Assembly: GCA_040772505.1 (NCBI GenBank)
Contig: JAXGYA010000002.1
Span: 496,001-560,000, forward strand
DNA length: 64,000 nt
DNA from: Mariniphaga sp040772505
Lineage (GTDB): Bacteria > Bacteroidota > Bacteroidia > Bacteroidales > Prolixibacteraceae
Direction of reading: 5' to 3'
Shown here: positions 26,231 to 34,912 of the stretch, one piece after another
How positions within the stretch are numbered: position 1 is the stretch's first letter
How the letters are laid out: each line of letters starts with the position of its first letter
Notes under the pieces: model-generated
Database searches by the model: none
What the model saw: the letters and a program-made list of their open reading frames with translations, nothing else
Told to the model about the DNA's origin: nothing
Program-made: the position numbers and the translations under genes

Positions 26231-27819
26231 CCCCTAACTCCGCCTAATTTCCCGCTTATTTTCAAAAAAAGTGTTGTCCACGCTTGTATATCACTTTTTT
26301 ATTACTATTTTTGAGCTACCTAATTATGTTGCTTATGTATTTACCGGAATGGGTTCAAGAATTCAAGGAGCCGAGAACAGAAATCAAGAAAGTAGGCGGG
26401 CATTTCTACAAATACCAGGTAGAATACCGCTATAACAAGCAGAAAAAACGTACCGACAAGGTCACCGTCGGGCTGCTTGGTAAAATAACGCGTGAAGAGG
26501 GTTTCGTGCCCTCTGAGAAAAACATGTTGAAACAGCAGGCGAAGCGAAGCGTCGACCCCTCGAAAGTCGACATCAAGATGTTCGGGGTGTTCGGCCTGTT
26601 CAGCGAGCTCCTGGAGGAGGAGATCAAGGGATTGTCGTCCGTTTTCGACCCGGGGGAACTGGAAGTCCTTCTCACCGTGGCCATGATGCGCTTCGCGCAC
26701 CAGGCACCCATAAAACGGATGCAGCGCCTGCACCACCACGACTACTGTTCGCTCCACTGGCACAAGGGTGCCCTGACGGACAAGACGATAACCGCCACGC
26801 TAAGGTATGTCGGTGAGAACCGGCAACTGATCCTGAACTGGATGAAAACCCGCCTCTCGGGTGGGGGAGAGGCACGCTCGATGAATACGTGATGATAGAC
26901 TCGACGCACGTCACCACCACTTCTAACCTGCTGGACATAAATGCCCCCGGTTACAATCCCGCCCGGAACTACGACGAACAGGTCAGGCTGATGTACATGT
27001 TCGCCTCCGAATTGAAACAGCCGGTCTATTACCGCCTGATCAACGGGAACATCACCGATGTGAGTTCCATGAAACTTTGCATGGAGGAGATGAAGACCGA
27101 CAAAGTGATTTTCATCGCTGACAAGGGGTTCTACAGCAAGTCGAACATAAAAACCTTGAACGACAATAAGTTAAAATACATCATCCCGCTTTACCGGAAC
27201 AACACCCTGATTGATTTCACCCCGCTGGAGCAGCCGGGGTTCAAGAAAGGACTGCAGTTTTTCATCCACGAGAACCGGGTGATCTGGTACTACTCCTACC
27301 TGAAGGAAGGACAGAAGTTCGTCACGTACCTGGACGAGAAGCTACGTACGGAAGAGGAGCGGGACTATATCCTACGGATGGGAACCTTCCCGGAAAAATA
27401 CACGAAGGAGGGTTTCGATAAGAAACTGCACACCTTCGGCACACTCACCCTGACAAGCAACACGGATGTCGAGTCTCAGGAACTGTACGAAAAGTACAAG
27501 CAACGCAACGAGATAGAAGTGATGTTCGACTCCTACAAGAACTTCATGAAGGCCGACCGGATGTACATGCAGAACAGGATGGTGCTCGAGGGATGGCTCA
27601 TGGCCAATTTCTGGCCATGATCGCTTATTACAAACTGTACCGGAAGCTGAGGGAGGCAAAGAAATTGAATAACTACTCGCCCAAGGACATTGTAGAAATC
27701 TCCAAATCCATTTCAAAGATCAATATCAACGGACAATTGTACACTACTGAAACAACCAAAAAGACTAAGGACCTTTTTAAGAAATTGGAAATAGACTACC
27801 TAACGGAGCGGAGTTAGGG
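26231..27819 (+). mobile_element. IS1634-like insertion sequence (about 1.59 kb) with inverted ends
   Basis: The left end CCCCTAACTCCGC (26231-26243) and the reverse complement of the right end, CCCTAACTCCGC (27808-27819), form a terminal inverted repeat that differs only by one extra C. TTTAA flanks both sides (26226-26230 and 27820-27824), a likely 5-bp target duplication. The coding part is richer in G+C than its surroundings. It sits between the IS630 relic and the truncated gene at 27820-28161, so it is a younger arrival than both. Confidence 0.8.
26335..27817 (+). pseudogene. DDE transposase (IS1634/IS4-superfamily), two frameshifts
   Basis: Three consecutive frames together give a normal ~490-residue transposase. 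Frame 1 (from MYLPEWVQEFKEP at 26335) runs to a G5 run near 26865; frame 2 continues with LDEYVMIDSTHVTTTSN; the switch to frame 3 is at ANF/LAMIAYYKLY near 27610. The DDE residues are readable: D in MIDSTHV, D in FIADKGFYS, E in QRNEIEVMFDSYKN. Both breaks equal loss of one base in a short run (G run; TTCC to TTC), so they could be decay or sequencing error. If real, the element cannot move by itself. Confidence 0.82.
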
Positions 27820-28161
27820 TTTAATAAGTAAAGTTTCAGCGGCAGGAATTCTGTTCCAAACTTGTAAATTATATGAATTGCCATTCGTTACAATATAAGT
27901 GTCAATAAATTCTCTTGTTATTTTGGGGATTCCTTTTTTCTTTGGAGGAACTATTTCATAATCTTTGGAATCTGCCAATTCCGGCAATGGATGTTTTTCA
28001 AGAATTGATGCAATCAATTTTCTAATGTTTGACCCATCAGTTCTTGTTTTTCCTGTGAGTTCAAAAGGGAAATCAATTAGTTCTTTAAAATATTCAATAA
28101 GTATTTCTGGCTTGCTAAGATTTAGTGTTGATTTTGGAGGGATTTTAAATTTTTTATTCAT
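27820..28161 (-). pseudogene. Gene of unknown family cut short by the IS (restriction-endonuclease-like?)
   Basis: About 112 codons are genuine, ending with NLQVWNRIPAAETLLI; the apparent stop (TAA at 27814) is supplied by the IS end. The start MNKKFKIPPKS overlaps the stop of the XRE regulator gene by 4 bases (ATGA), so the two were translated together. No catalytic motif is visible in what remains. A small XRE regulator immediately upstream of and overlapping a second gene is the arrangement of C-protein/type II restriction endonuclease pairs, and I have a weak impression that the YNLQVWNRIP segment occurs in such enzymes. That assignment is inference and low confidence. The missing 3' part is not found on the other side of the IS. 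Confidence 0.5.
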
Positions 28162-28397
28162 TCTTCAAAATTTAGTAACACAGAAACTTCAACGTTTAAT
28201 GCAACTGCTATCTTCTGAAGATTGATGACAGAAATATTTCTTTCCCCTCTTTCCACTGAGCCTATGTAGGTTCTATCAAGGTCGCAAGCATAAGATAGTT
28301 TTTCTTGTGAAAGGTTAGCCTTGCTTCTCAATTCCCTAATTTTGTTCCCAATTTTTTCTAAAAAAATTCTTTCGCCTTCAGAATATTTTGCATCCAT
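28158..28397 (-). CDS. XRE-family HTH regulator (possible restriction-modification C protein)
   Basis: 79 residues from the ATG at 28397 (MDAKYSEGERIFLEK). The five-helix Cro/C1 domain is plain: IGNKIRELRSKANLSQEKL, SYACDLDRTYIGSVERGERN, INLQKIAVALNVEVSVLL. The YIGSVERGERN recognition-helix segment is characteristic of small controllers such as C proteins of restriction-modification systems, which auto-regulate and time expression of the endonuclease. The stop overlaps the downstream gene's start (ATGA). No methyltransferase gene is present nearby. It may equally be an antitoxin or a phage-type repressor. Confidence 0.8.
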   Translation of the reverse strand: MDAKYSEGERIFLEKIGNKIRELRSKANLSQEKLSYACDLDRTYIGSVERGERNISVINLQKIAVALNVEVSVLLNFEE

Positions 28398-28699
28398 TGA
28401 AATAAGTTTGGGTACAAAAGTCATCAAAAGTTGTAAATAAGTCCACGGACTTTAAGTATCATTGGAGTTTTGTGGAGGGAAAATTTAGTTCTTTTGTTTT
28501 TGGTGTGGGTTTGGACGTTAAAAAAATCAAATGTGCTATTTGTGCGGTGGCATTAAGTTAATTTTTCTCTTATTCTGCTAATGGTCTTTTTCTTTCCGTT
28601 AATTAAATTCTCCAGCTCCTTGGCCTTTGAATCAAGATACACTACATGGTCCATAATTTGTTTTCTATCAAAAATTCACGCCCTTCTTATCTGATATTA

Positions 28700-29872
28700 T
28701 TAGATTTTTTGGAGTAAGTCATCCAGGCAAACCTTATTGTCGAAAGCCTCATTTTTCCATCCAGGCATTAATTGGTCGAGAATAACCGCCTGCAACATTC
28801 CTCCATAATAAAAACGGCTTTCGCCAGAGCGGTTCGCTGCCCTTTTTACTTCTGCTATTTGCCGATTAACATATTTCGACCAGGTTTTGTAGTTTTTAAA
28901 TCCTGAGATTTTTTTAACCTCATCAATTGGAAAATAATCCTGCTTTTCCTGTGCAACTAAGCCTATTTCCAATTCAGCATATTTAGCAAGTCCCTCTATC
29001 CATTCCCTTTTTCGTTCATATTGAATCAGCTCATCAGATAGATTGGCGTTTTTTCTGCGTTCTTGGCGTTTGTCAAGGAACTCGGCAACCAATTGTTTGA
29101 CAACTTCGTTGTTGGTGGCAGTATATGCTTCGAGTAACAGATTGGTTTCTTCCACCCAACCGTTAGCATTTGCAGCTTCATCCCATGGATAATCAGCAGA
29201 AAGGCGGCTTGCATTTTCACAGGCAGCAAACTTCTCATAAACTTCATTTCCCTGAAAAGCATGGAAGTATTCATGCGCTATTCCACCAATGTAAGTTTCT
29301 GGTTTTCCCATCAGCATGTGCCAAAAGAGCCGATATGGAAAAATGGCATTCAACACCGGTGGAAGTTCATTTTTAAAACCACTATAAAACTGAATCGCTG
29401 CATATTCTTTGGTTTGCATGGTTGCCACCCAGCTGTCTCCCACTTTTACCGTAAAGTTTTCTGGTGTAATGTCCGGATTGGGTAATGCCTGACGGTAGTA
29501 TGGTTTACCCATCAACTTGTCTGCTTTAACCATCTCCCAATCACTGCCCCGTTGTTCTCCGGCCGGCATTTTGCACCATCCGGGAGTTGGGTTGGACATA
29601 CCGATTAAAAAAGCATATTCTTCATTGTAAACGATAACTGGAATATGCAAATCGCCCCATCCAGGCCATACTTCGTTTCCCAAATTTCGATGCAAATTCA
29701 TTGCTTCCGCTATGTATGCCTTTTCCTCTGAAGAAAGACGCTCAACAACTTTTGATTTGTTGGGAAGGCTCAGATTATACAAAGCTGACACAATTGCCAG
29801 CGCAATAATTGAGAGAAACCCCCATTTTATCACTTTAAAAATAATGCGAAAGAATTTTTTTATTGTTTTCAT
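28700..29872 (-). CDS. Membrane-anchored protein with HExxH motif, family unknown
   Basis: 390 residues. One N-terminal membrane segment (WGFLSIIALAIVSALYNL) after a basic stretch makes it a type II or signal-anchored envelope protein. The soluble part contains GGIAHEYFHAFQGNEVYEKF (near residue 198), with HEYFH matching the zinc-peptidase HExxH pattern, and a later Glu-rich segment (WVEETNLLLEAYTAT, WIEGLAKYAELEIG) that could supply the third zinc ligand of a gluzincin. This suggests a metalloprotease, but substrate and partners are unknown. Its neighbour on the same strand, 114 bases upstream, is a DUF6544-like membrane protein. No operon partner explains its role. Confidence 0.7.
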   Translation of the reverse strand: MKTIKKFFRIIFKVIKWGFLSIIALAIVSALYNLSLPNKSKVVERLSSEEKAYIAEAMNLHRNLGNEVWPGWGDLHIPVIVYNEEYAFLIGMSNPTPGWCKMPAGEQRGSDWEMVKADKLMGKPYYRQALPNPDITPENFTVKVGDSWVATMQTKEYAAIQFYSGFKNELPPVLNAIFPYRLFWHMLMGKPETYIGGIAHEYFHAFQGNEVYEKFAACENASRLSADYPWDEAANANGWVEETNLLLEAYTATNNEVVKQLVAEFLDKRQERRKNANLSDELIQYERKREWIEGLAKYAELEIGLVAQEKQDYFPIDEVKKISGFKNYKTWSKYVNRQIAEVKRAANRSGESRFYYGGMLQAVILDQLMPGWKNEAFDNKVCLDDLLQKI

Positions 29873-29986
29873 CCGTAAATAATTTGTTTTTTAATGATCG
29901 TATGGAACTCCATATTTACCATTTTTATGGATTTTTGTGTTTCTGCGCAAACATGTTCGTTTCATAAGTGCCTTTTTAAAATCGAT

Positions 29987-31078
29987 TTAATTGAAATTGT
30001 ATTTAATATCTTTAATCTGAAGCTTTAACCACGTCCAGTCGCCTTCATCGAGTTTCCAGGTAGCAGTCATTTTTACAGGAATTTTCACGCCATTCATTAC
30101 CGCATGTTCGTTCACCTCAATTACCCATTCGTAACGTTTGGCATCCGGTTCGTTGCCTTTGTAACGGAGGGCGCTGTATCGAACAAAGTCACCTTTTTGG
30201 TTGAAGTGGAAAGTTCCTGAGCCCTTTGTCCCCTTGTATTCCATTGTTGCTTTTGCCGAGATTGAATCTAATGTTTCCCAAGTAATAAACGGGCTCAACG
30301 CGGCAGTTGGAAACCACACGATCTCGCCCAAATAGCGTTGCAACGTGCCTTCGTCCATTTTTACTCCTTTTTCGTTTACAATATTCAGGAGCGAAAACAT
30401 TTTTATTTGCATTTCCCCTTTTCCGTCAACAAACTTATCGCGACCTGTTATTTTAATGAATGCGGGCATGTTCATGTCCACTTTCCAAACAAAGGCAGGA
30501 TTTTGAATGGAAAAATATTGTTCGGCAGTGGCATTGTTCCACTTTTCCTGTTCGGGTTTCATTTTCATTTGGGCCTTTTGACTCAGCCAAACTGAATGGG
30601 TTTTTTCTTTGCCCACTACGCCCGAAACTTTCAACCAATTTGCAACAGGCGATGGCAGTTCAGTGAGTTGTTCTGTTGTAACTATTGAAGTTTGAAAACC
30701 AGCGGTATGCTCAAAAATTTGCGCTATTTCATTCGCAACATTTTTGTCAAAAACAACCTGAGACAAGGAAAAACCAGCAACAACCAGAATGATTACGTTG
30801 GGAATAGTTGCAAACTTTGCTTCGTTCCAAACCAAAATGGCCACTATAGTAGAAAGTATAACGGCAAGGATTACCAGAATACTCCACCATTGAAAATTTG
30901 CAATATAGGCAATACCCGAAATGATAAACATCAGTGTAACAAATAGCCAGATTGAACCGGGGATTTTTGAGATATTGGCTGAAAGTTGCTGAATATGAGC
31001 CAAATTGAATGATTTTAAAAATCCCAGTAAATGGATTGCTCCATGTGAGAATAGAAGGATTAAAAATAGGTATTTCAT
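29987..31078 (-). CDS. DUF6544-like membrane protein
   Basis: 363 residues from the ATG at 31078 (MKYLFLILLFSHGAIHLLGF). Three to four N-terminal membrane segments (LFVTLMFIISGIAYIANF, SILVILAVILSTIVAILVW, IPNVIILVVAGFSL) are followed by a soluble domain of ~230 residues. Conserved-looking pieces are LPSPVANWLKVSGVVGKEK, SIQNPAFVWKVDMNM, GTLQRYLGEIVWFPTAAL and YEWVIEVNEHAVMNGVKIPV. The soluble part matches what I know of the DUF6544 group (hydrophobic-ligand-binding-like fold), whose function is not established. Upstream codons of the longer frame are not used because they contain no signal and no ribosome site. Confidence 0.75.
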   Translation of the reverse strand: MKYLFLILLFSHGAIHLLGFLKSFNLAHIQQLSANISKIPGSIWLFVTLMFIISGIAYIANFQWWSILVILAVILSTIVAILVWNEAKFATIPNVIILVVAGFSLSQVVFDKNVANEIAQIFEHTAGFQTSIVTTEQLTELPSPVANWLKVSGVVGKEKTHSVWLSQKAQMKMKPEQEKWNNATAEQYFSIQNPAFVWKVDMNMPAFIKITGRDKFVDGKGEMQIKMFSLLNIVNEKGVKMDEGTLQRYLGEIVWFPTAALSPFITWETLDSISAKATMEYKGTKGSGTFHFNQKGDFVRYSALRYKGNEPDAKRYEWVIEVNEHAVMNGVKIPVKMTATWKLDEGDWTWLKLQIKDIKYNFN

Positions 31079-31396
31079 TGATTTTGTATAATGAATTCGA
31101 TTATAAAACATCTCTCTATCATTAATTTCTAAATACACAGAAAGAAATGGAGTGAAACTAACTGCAGAGTTAATGGAAAGTGTTCCAAATTCTATTGGGT
31201 TACTAAATTTTTAGTAGTTATAATATTACTCACCTTTACACTTTATTGTTTCTGCTTACAGAACACAGAATTTGTTGTTTTCGTGCAAAGCCTGGTTTTA
31301 TGTACGATTTCGGAATAGTTTATACTGCTAATTTACAAATTAATCTGTGTAAAATGCAACAAACAATAAATATTTTTTGCTACATTTTGTTTGAAT
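31079..31396. other. 318-bp gap, nothing recognised
   Basis: AT-rich sequence between the DUF6544-like start and the 3' end of the disrupted PIN gene. The only longer frame (plus strand, 31246-31440) has unremarkable composition and no start signal. I see no repeat, hairpin or promoter that I would defend. Confidence 0.5.
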
Positions 31397-31787
31397 TTAG
31401 AGGTCTAACACTCCGAAAGTCTGGTTATAAGGAGTTCTGATATTAACTATTTCAAATTTCAGACTAATTCCAGTTTTCAAATTTTTTAAAGTTTTAAAAG
31501 ACCTTTCATCAGATGTTACAAAATGTGTAACACTTTTATCAAGGTCTGCCTGTGCAAATAATTTTGAGTCATTTGGAATTATTGCTCTAGGATGAAGTTT
31601 CTCACTCGCAATTCTATTATGAGCAAAAAGTATTCGAGCAAATTCTCCAGTTTTTTCTGCATGCTTTAAATTGAAAGGTAATATTTGAATATCTTTTAGG
31701 GGTAAATCCTCAAGTTTTCCCAAGACGCAATATTCTGCAATTGAAATGGTTGAAACTTTTAAGACGATATCATTCTCTAAAAAATAC

Positions 31788-33097
31788 CATACGTGGGCAC
31801 TTAGATCCACTTGATTCTTAGTTGTTTATCATTGAGCTCTTTGACATTTTTGTAATCGTTTTTATTAAGTATCTCGTTTACAGGAGTTTTGTCGAGTAGA
31901 GAGAAGCTTAGAATTTGTAATATTTCGTATATTGAACGGTCTACTTTCAGTTTGTTACCAACTATGCTCACTAAGCAGTATGTTATTATTGCACAATAAA
32001 GCTGGATCTTTACAGCATTTATGGTAGTTCCCCAAAAGGATTTTATCTTTAAGTGCTGCTTCATCCATTTAAAAAATAACTCCACCTGCCAACGTTTTTT
32101 GTATAACAAAACTATTTCCAGTGCTGTAAGCTCTATGTTATTGGTAATGAAAATGAATAGCTTGTCAGTTTCTGCATCATAATATTTAATTCTACGAAGT
32201 TTTTCGGATACGATTTTAAAGAATTAATTGTTACCAGTTTTCCTATTTGATCATATATTAATCCTGTTTTTCTATCCACTTTTTTAGAGTAAATTCTACG
32301 AAACTGCATATTACTCTTTGCTCTCATGACAAAGTAAGCCTTGCTACGGTGCAGGTTGTAGAGTCTAGTAAAGTCTATATAACCTTTGTCCATTATGTAG
32401 TAACTCCCTGCTTCATAAATAAGCTCGTCAAGCATGTTCACATCGTGAGTTTTTGCGTTTGTAATAAGCACGAGTGAAGGGATAGATGTTTTGATATCAT
32501 AAAGAGTATGCAATTTAATGCCTCCCTTATTTTTACGAAACTCTGCCCACCAAAAAACACTCAAACAGAGGTCAATAGTAGTCGAATCGAAAGCATAAAC
32601 TTCACCATCTACTTTGATCTCAAAGTCATCTTTGTAAATGCTATGACGAGCTTCATCGATAAGAACATACGCAAACTCTTCAAAGATTCTGTAATCCCTA
32701 TTGCGATTAGCCTTACCAAGGTTGGTGCGAGTCACGCTTTTACCCAAACCAAGATGGTAATACTTTTTGCTATGAGCTTCTAAACTAAGCATTAAGTCAC
32801 GCATGCTGTCACGCGCAGTGAGCTGACCGAAAATCATACAGAGCATCTGATTCCAACATGTAAGTGTTCTAACTTTCTTATTCCCATCATACTTAGCTAC
32901 AATAGTGTCAAAGACGCGTCTTGGTAAAAAATCTGTAAGCTGAGCGAAAATATATCTCCCTTGATTCATTGTTTTATACTTTTAGTCAAAGTTAAAACAA
33001 GTTCTCAATTCAAATCGTCACGCTACAGAAGGGTGCTTAACTATAAGATGTACAATGATTTAAAAGAACGTTTTTTGTTTTAGAGTGCCCACTAGTG
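31788..33097 (-). mobile_element. IS4-family insertion sequence (1310 bp) with 9-bp target duplication
   Basis: The target duplication AAAAAATAC is at 31779-31787 and 33098-33106. The ends are an imperfect inverted repeat: CATACGTGGGCACT on the left and, reverse-complemented, CACTAGTGGGCACT on the right. Excision restores the PIN reading frame exactly, which fixes the borders. It carries one frameshifted transposase gene on the minus strand. Confidence 0.88.
31801..32969 (-). pseudogene. IS4-family transposase with one frameshift
   Basis: Frame 1 starts MNQGRYIFAQLTDFLPRRVF (DUF4372-type N-terminus) and reads to about 32205. There the protein continues in another frame as SEKLRRIKYYDAETDKLFIF and on through the region containing YKKRWQVELFFKWMKQHLKI, to the stop at 31801. 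Together about 385 residues, normal for the family. The DDE triad is readable: D in YAFDSTTID, D in YIMDKGYID, E in RWQVELFFKW (the Y-x2-R-x3-E signature of IS4). The break lies near an A5 run (CCGAAAAACTT), so it may be a one-base loss or a read error. Confidence 0.85.
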
Positions 33098-33187
33098 AAA
33101 AAATACTTATAATAGGAAAGGGCATTTTCGTGCAATTTATCCTCATCATTTAAGAGACGAACTAAGAAACTTGTATCAAGCAATACA

Positions 33188-33967
33188 CTATGCTTCATAA
33201 CCTCCTCTTAAATTTTTAGTCCATTCATCCGGGTCAACATTTTTCCAATTGTTTTTGGCTTTTGAAATAAGGTTGTTGAGATATGAAGCATCAAACTTTG
33301 GGTTGTAATTTAATAATTCTAACAACCGTAAGGTTTTTGTATCAATTTCTCCTGTTTCAATATTTTGTTTTCCAACTGCTCTAACACCAAAGTTTTTATA
33401 GAGCAAGTTTTCTTCACGTTCTTTTAAAAAATCTTCGCCAGTTTCAATTGTAAGGTATCCAAATTCTTCAGTATCCAAATGAATATTGGCTTTACTCTTT
33501 CCACCAGCATCTTTTAATACACCATAAAAATAAAACTCTGCATCAACCCATATATTTTCAGTTCTGTAATATTTTGTGTTCGGTGAAATTTGCAGTTCAT
33601 AGTTTTCCTTTAATGAAGTTTTAATTTGAAACTCATAATTCTTCTGTAAAGATAAATTCTGAATATTCTCTATTGCACGTGCAGTTTTTAAGTCCAAAAA
33701 ATCAATTGATTGGTTTTCATTAACTTGACTTAAAATGGCACTAAATCCAATAATTGTTTGTATTGTAGTTCTGAAGATATGTTTTACGGAACCCTCTTGA
33801 ATGTTGTATGTAATTAAAGGTCTTTCCTTTTTGTTATTTGGGAAAAGTAAATCCTCAACATTTTGCAGAAGTGAGGCAATATGTCTAATGTCATAATTGT
33901 CTGGCTTTAATTCCTGATTACCAGATGTTCCAATTACTTTAAATTCGATCTCTCCTAACTTTTCCAT
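33188..33967 (-). CDS. Unknown protein paired with the PIN toxin gene
   Basis: 259 residues, beginning MEKLGEIEFKVIGTSGNQE. Its last codons (GGTTATGAAGCATAG) contain the PIN gene's start, so it is the upstream partner in a two-gene unit. Antitoxins of VapC-like toxins are usually 70-90 residues and carry a DNA-binding domain. This protein is much larger and shows no clear HTH or ribbon-helix-helix. A C-terminal helical tail (NNLISKAKNNWKNVDPDEWT) resembles the short toxin-wrapping tails of antitoxins, but that is a guess. The middle (YYRTENIWVDAEFYFYGVLK, EFGYLTIETGEDFLKERE) is a mixed alpha/beta domain I do not recognise. Confidence 0.75.
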   Translation of the reverse strand: MEKLGEIEFKVIGTSGNQELKPDNYDIRHIASLLQNVEDLLFPNNKKERPLITYNIQEGSVKHIFRTTIQTIIGFSAILSQVNENQSIDFLDLKTARAIENIQNLSLQKNYEFQIKTSLKENYELQISPNTKYYRTENIWVDAEFYFYGVLKDAGGKSKANIHLDTEEFGYLTIETGEDFLKEREENLLYKNFGVRAVGKQNIETGEIDTKTLRLLELLNYNPKFDASYLNNLISKAKNNWKNVDPDEWTKNLRGGYEA

Positions 33968-34462
33968 AATACAAATATAAGAAATTCTTTCTAAACGCTG
34001 TTACGTTTATCGGACTCAATATGTTGCACAACGTAATAGTAAACAAAAATTACACAATATTTTTTATAAGGGAAATCGTGTCATCCATTCTTGTTTTACA
34101 TTTCCATATCACCGAACAGATTTTTAATCTTTTGTGCTGATTCCAGCATATCATCCAATAGTAATATTGTGTCACGTTTAGACATAAATTAAATCTGAAT
34201 CAATCACTTTTACTTATTTTCTTTTAGTCAGATGTTCTAATTTCTGTGGTCTCTACTGCCATTAGCCATAACGGTGTCTGTAAACCAAAGCCGAAGGTAA
34301 ATACAAAAAGCCGATATTTGTTCTTCTGCTGGAACTGCTGCTGATAGCGAACTACAGCCGATTGTTATTTCTTCAGCCATCCTATTGCCAAACCTAATGT
34401 TGTACGTTCGCCAATTTGAATATAGTGTCCCAAGAGTTGGTATGTCAATAGAAGCTTTTATT
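33968..34462. other. 495-bp gap without a supported gene
   Basis: A short open frame (34237-34527, minus) overlaps the next gene and has poor coding character. The block 34240-34420 is more G+C-rich than its surroundings and contains CCATTAGCCATAACGG and CAAACCTAATGTTGTACG, words reminiscent of intergenic or cassette-boundary sequence, but no complete attC site could be drawn. Otherwise nothing is recognised. Confidence 0.4.
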
Positions 34463-34759
34463 CTATTGAGGAGAGTCTTCCCAGCCAGTAATATGAAAAA
34501 CATTGCTGTCGTTGTGAGTTTTGCCAACTAAATATTTGCCTTGCAGTTGAAAAATTGATACACCGTCTATAAGAAGATTATCCTTGTCATTGATAATTGC
34601 GTTACCAAGATTTAATGAGAGATTCTCTATTTTTACAGGAATCAAAGCGACTATCTGCAAACCAAGAGCAGTATCTTCAATTTTGAAAATAGTCTCAAAA
34701 GGCATTTTTGTGTCTTTAAAGGAGTTGGCAAGAAGTTCCTCAAAAAAATTATCTGTCAT
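34463..34759 (-). CDS. Small hypothetical protein
   Basis: 98 residues, MTDNFFEELLANSFKDTKMP onwards. Composition is that of a soluble mixed alpha/beta protein (FKIEDTALGLQIVALIPVKI, LIDGVSIFQLQGKYLVGKTH). No motif or family is recognised. The ATG has only weak ribosome-binding sequence. It is isolated between the PIN partner gene and the IS1182 relic, in the accessory island. It could be a fragment of a longer gene, but no continuation was found in the other frames. Confidence 0.5.
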   Translation of the reverse strand: MTDNFFEELLANSFKDTKMPFETIFKIEDTALGLQIVALIPVKIENLSLNLGNAIINDKDNLLIDGVSIFQLQGKYLVGKTHNDSNVFHITGWEDSPQ

Positions 34760-34912
34760 AAAGGTTAATATTAATTTGGGCTAAGAGTTATAGTGTCATC
34801 TATTTCCATCAGTGGGATTAAATAAGGGCAATAAGTGTCCCAAACCGATTTTGAAATTTTTGGATAATAAAGATGAGCCCAGTTTAAAAACGTATTAATT
34901 TTAAAGTTTGCA

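Larger units (their letters stand above)
31397..33224 (-). pseudogene. PIN-domain (VapC-like) toxin gene split by an IS4 element
   Basis: The front part runs from the ATG at 33224 (MKHSVLLDTSFLVRLLND) to about 33098; the rest runs from 31787 to 31397. Removing the IS and one copy of its 9-bp duplication joins ALSYYKYF to LENDIVLKVSTISIAEYCV in frame and gives about 160 residues. The PIN acidic residues are visible: D in LLDTSFLV, E in SISIAEYCV (written STISIAEYCV), and D in NDSKLFAQAD / TSDERSF. PIN proteins are Mg-dependent RNases, mostly toxins of toxin-antitoxin pairs. The start overlaps the end of the upstream 259-codon gene (TATGAAGCATAG), so the two are a translationally coupled pair. 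The insertion inactivates it. Confidence 0.85.

Noticed and set aside
26850..26880. Programmed -1 frameshift in the IS1634-like transposase
   Set aside because: The break lies at a G5 run but no proper X-XXY-YYZ slippery heptamer in the zero frame or downstream stimulator is visible. A second break further on also needs one missing base, so simple base loss explains both.
34240..34420. Integron attC-like cassette boundary
   Set aside because: Words such as ATAACGG and CAAACCTAATG looked suggestive, but no paired core sites with the attC symmetry could be drawn and no integrase is in view.
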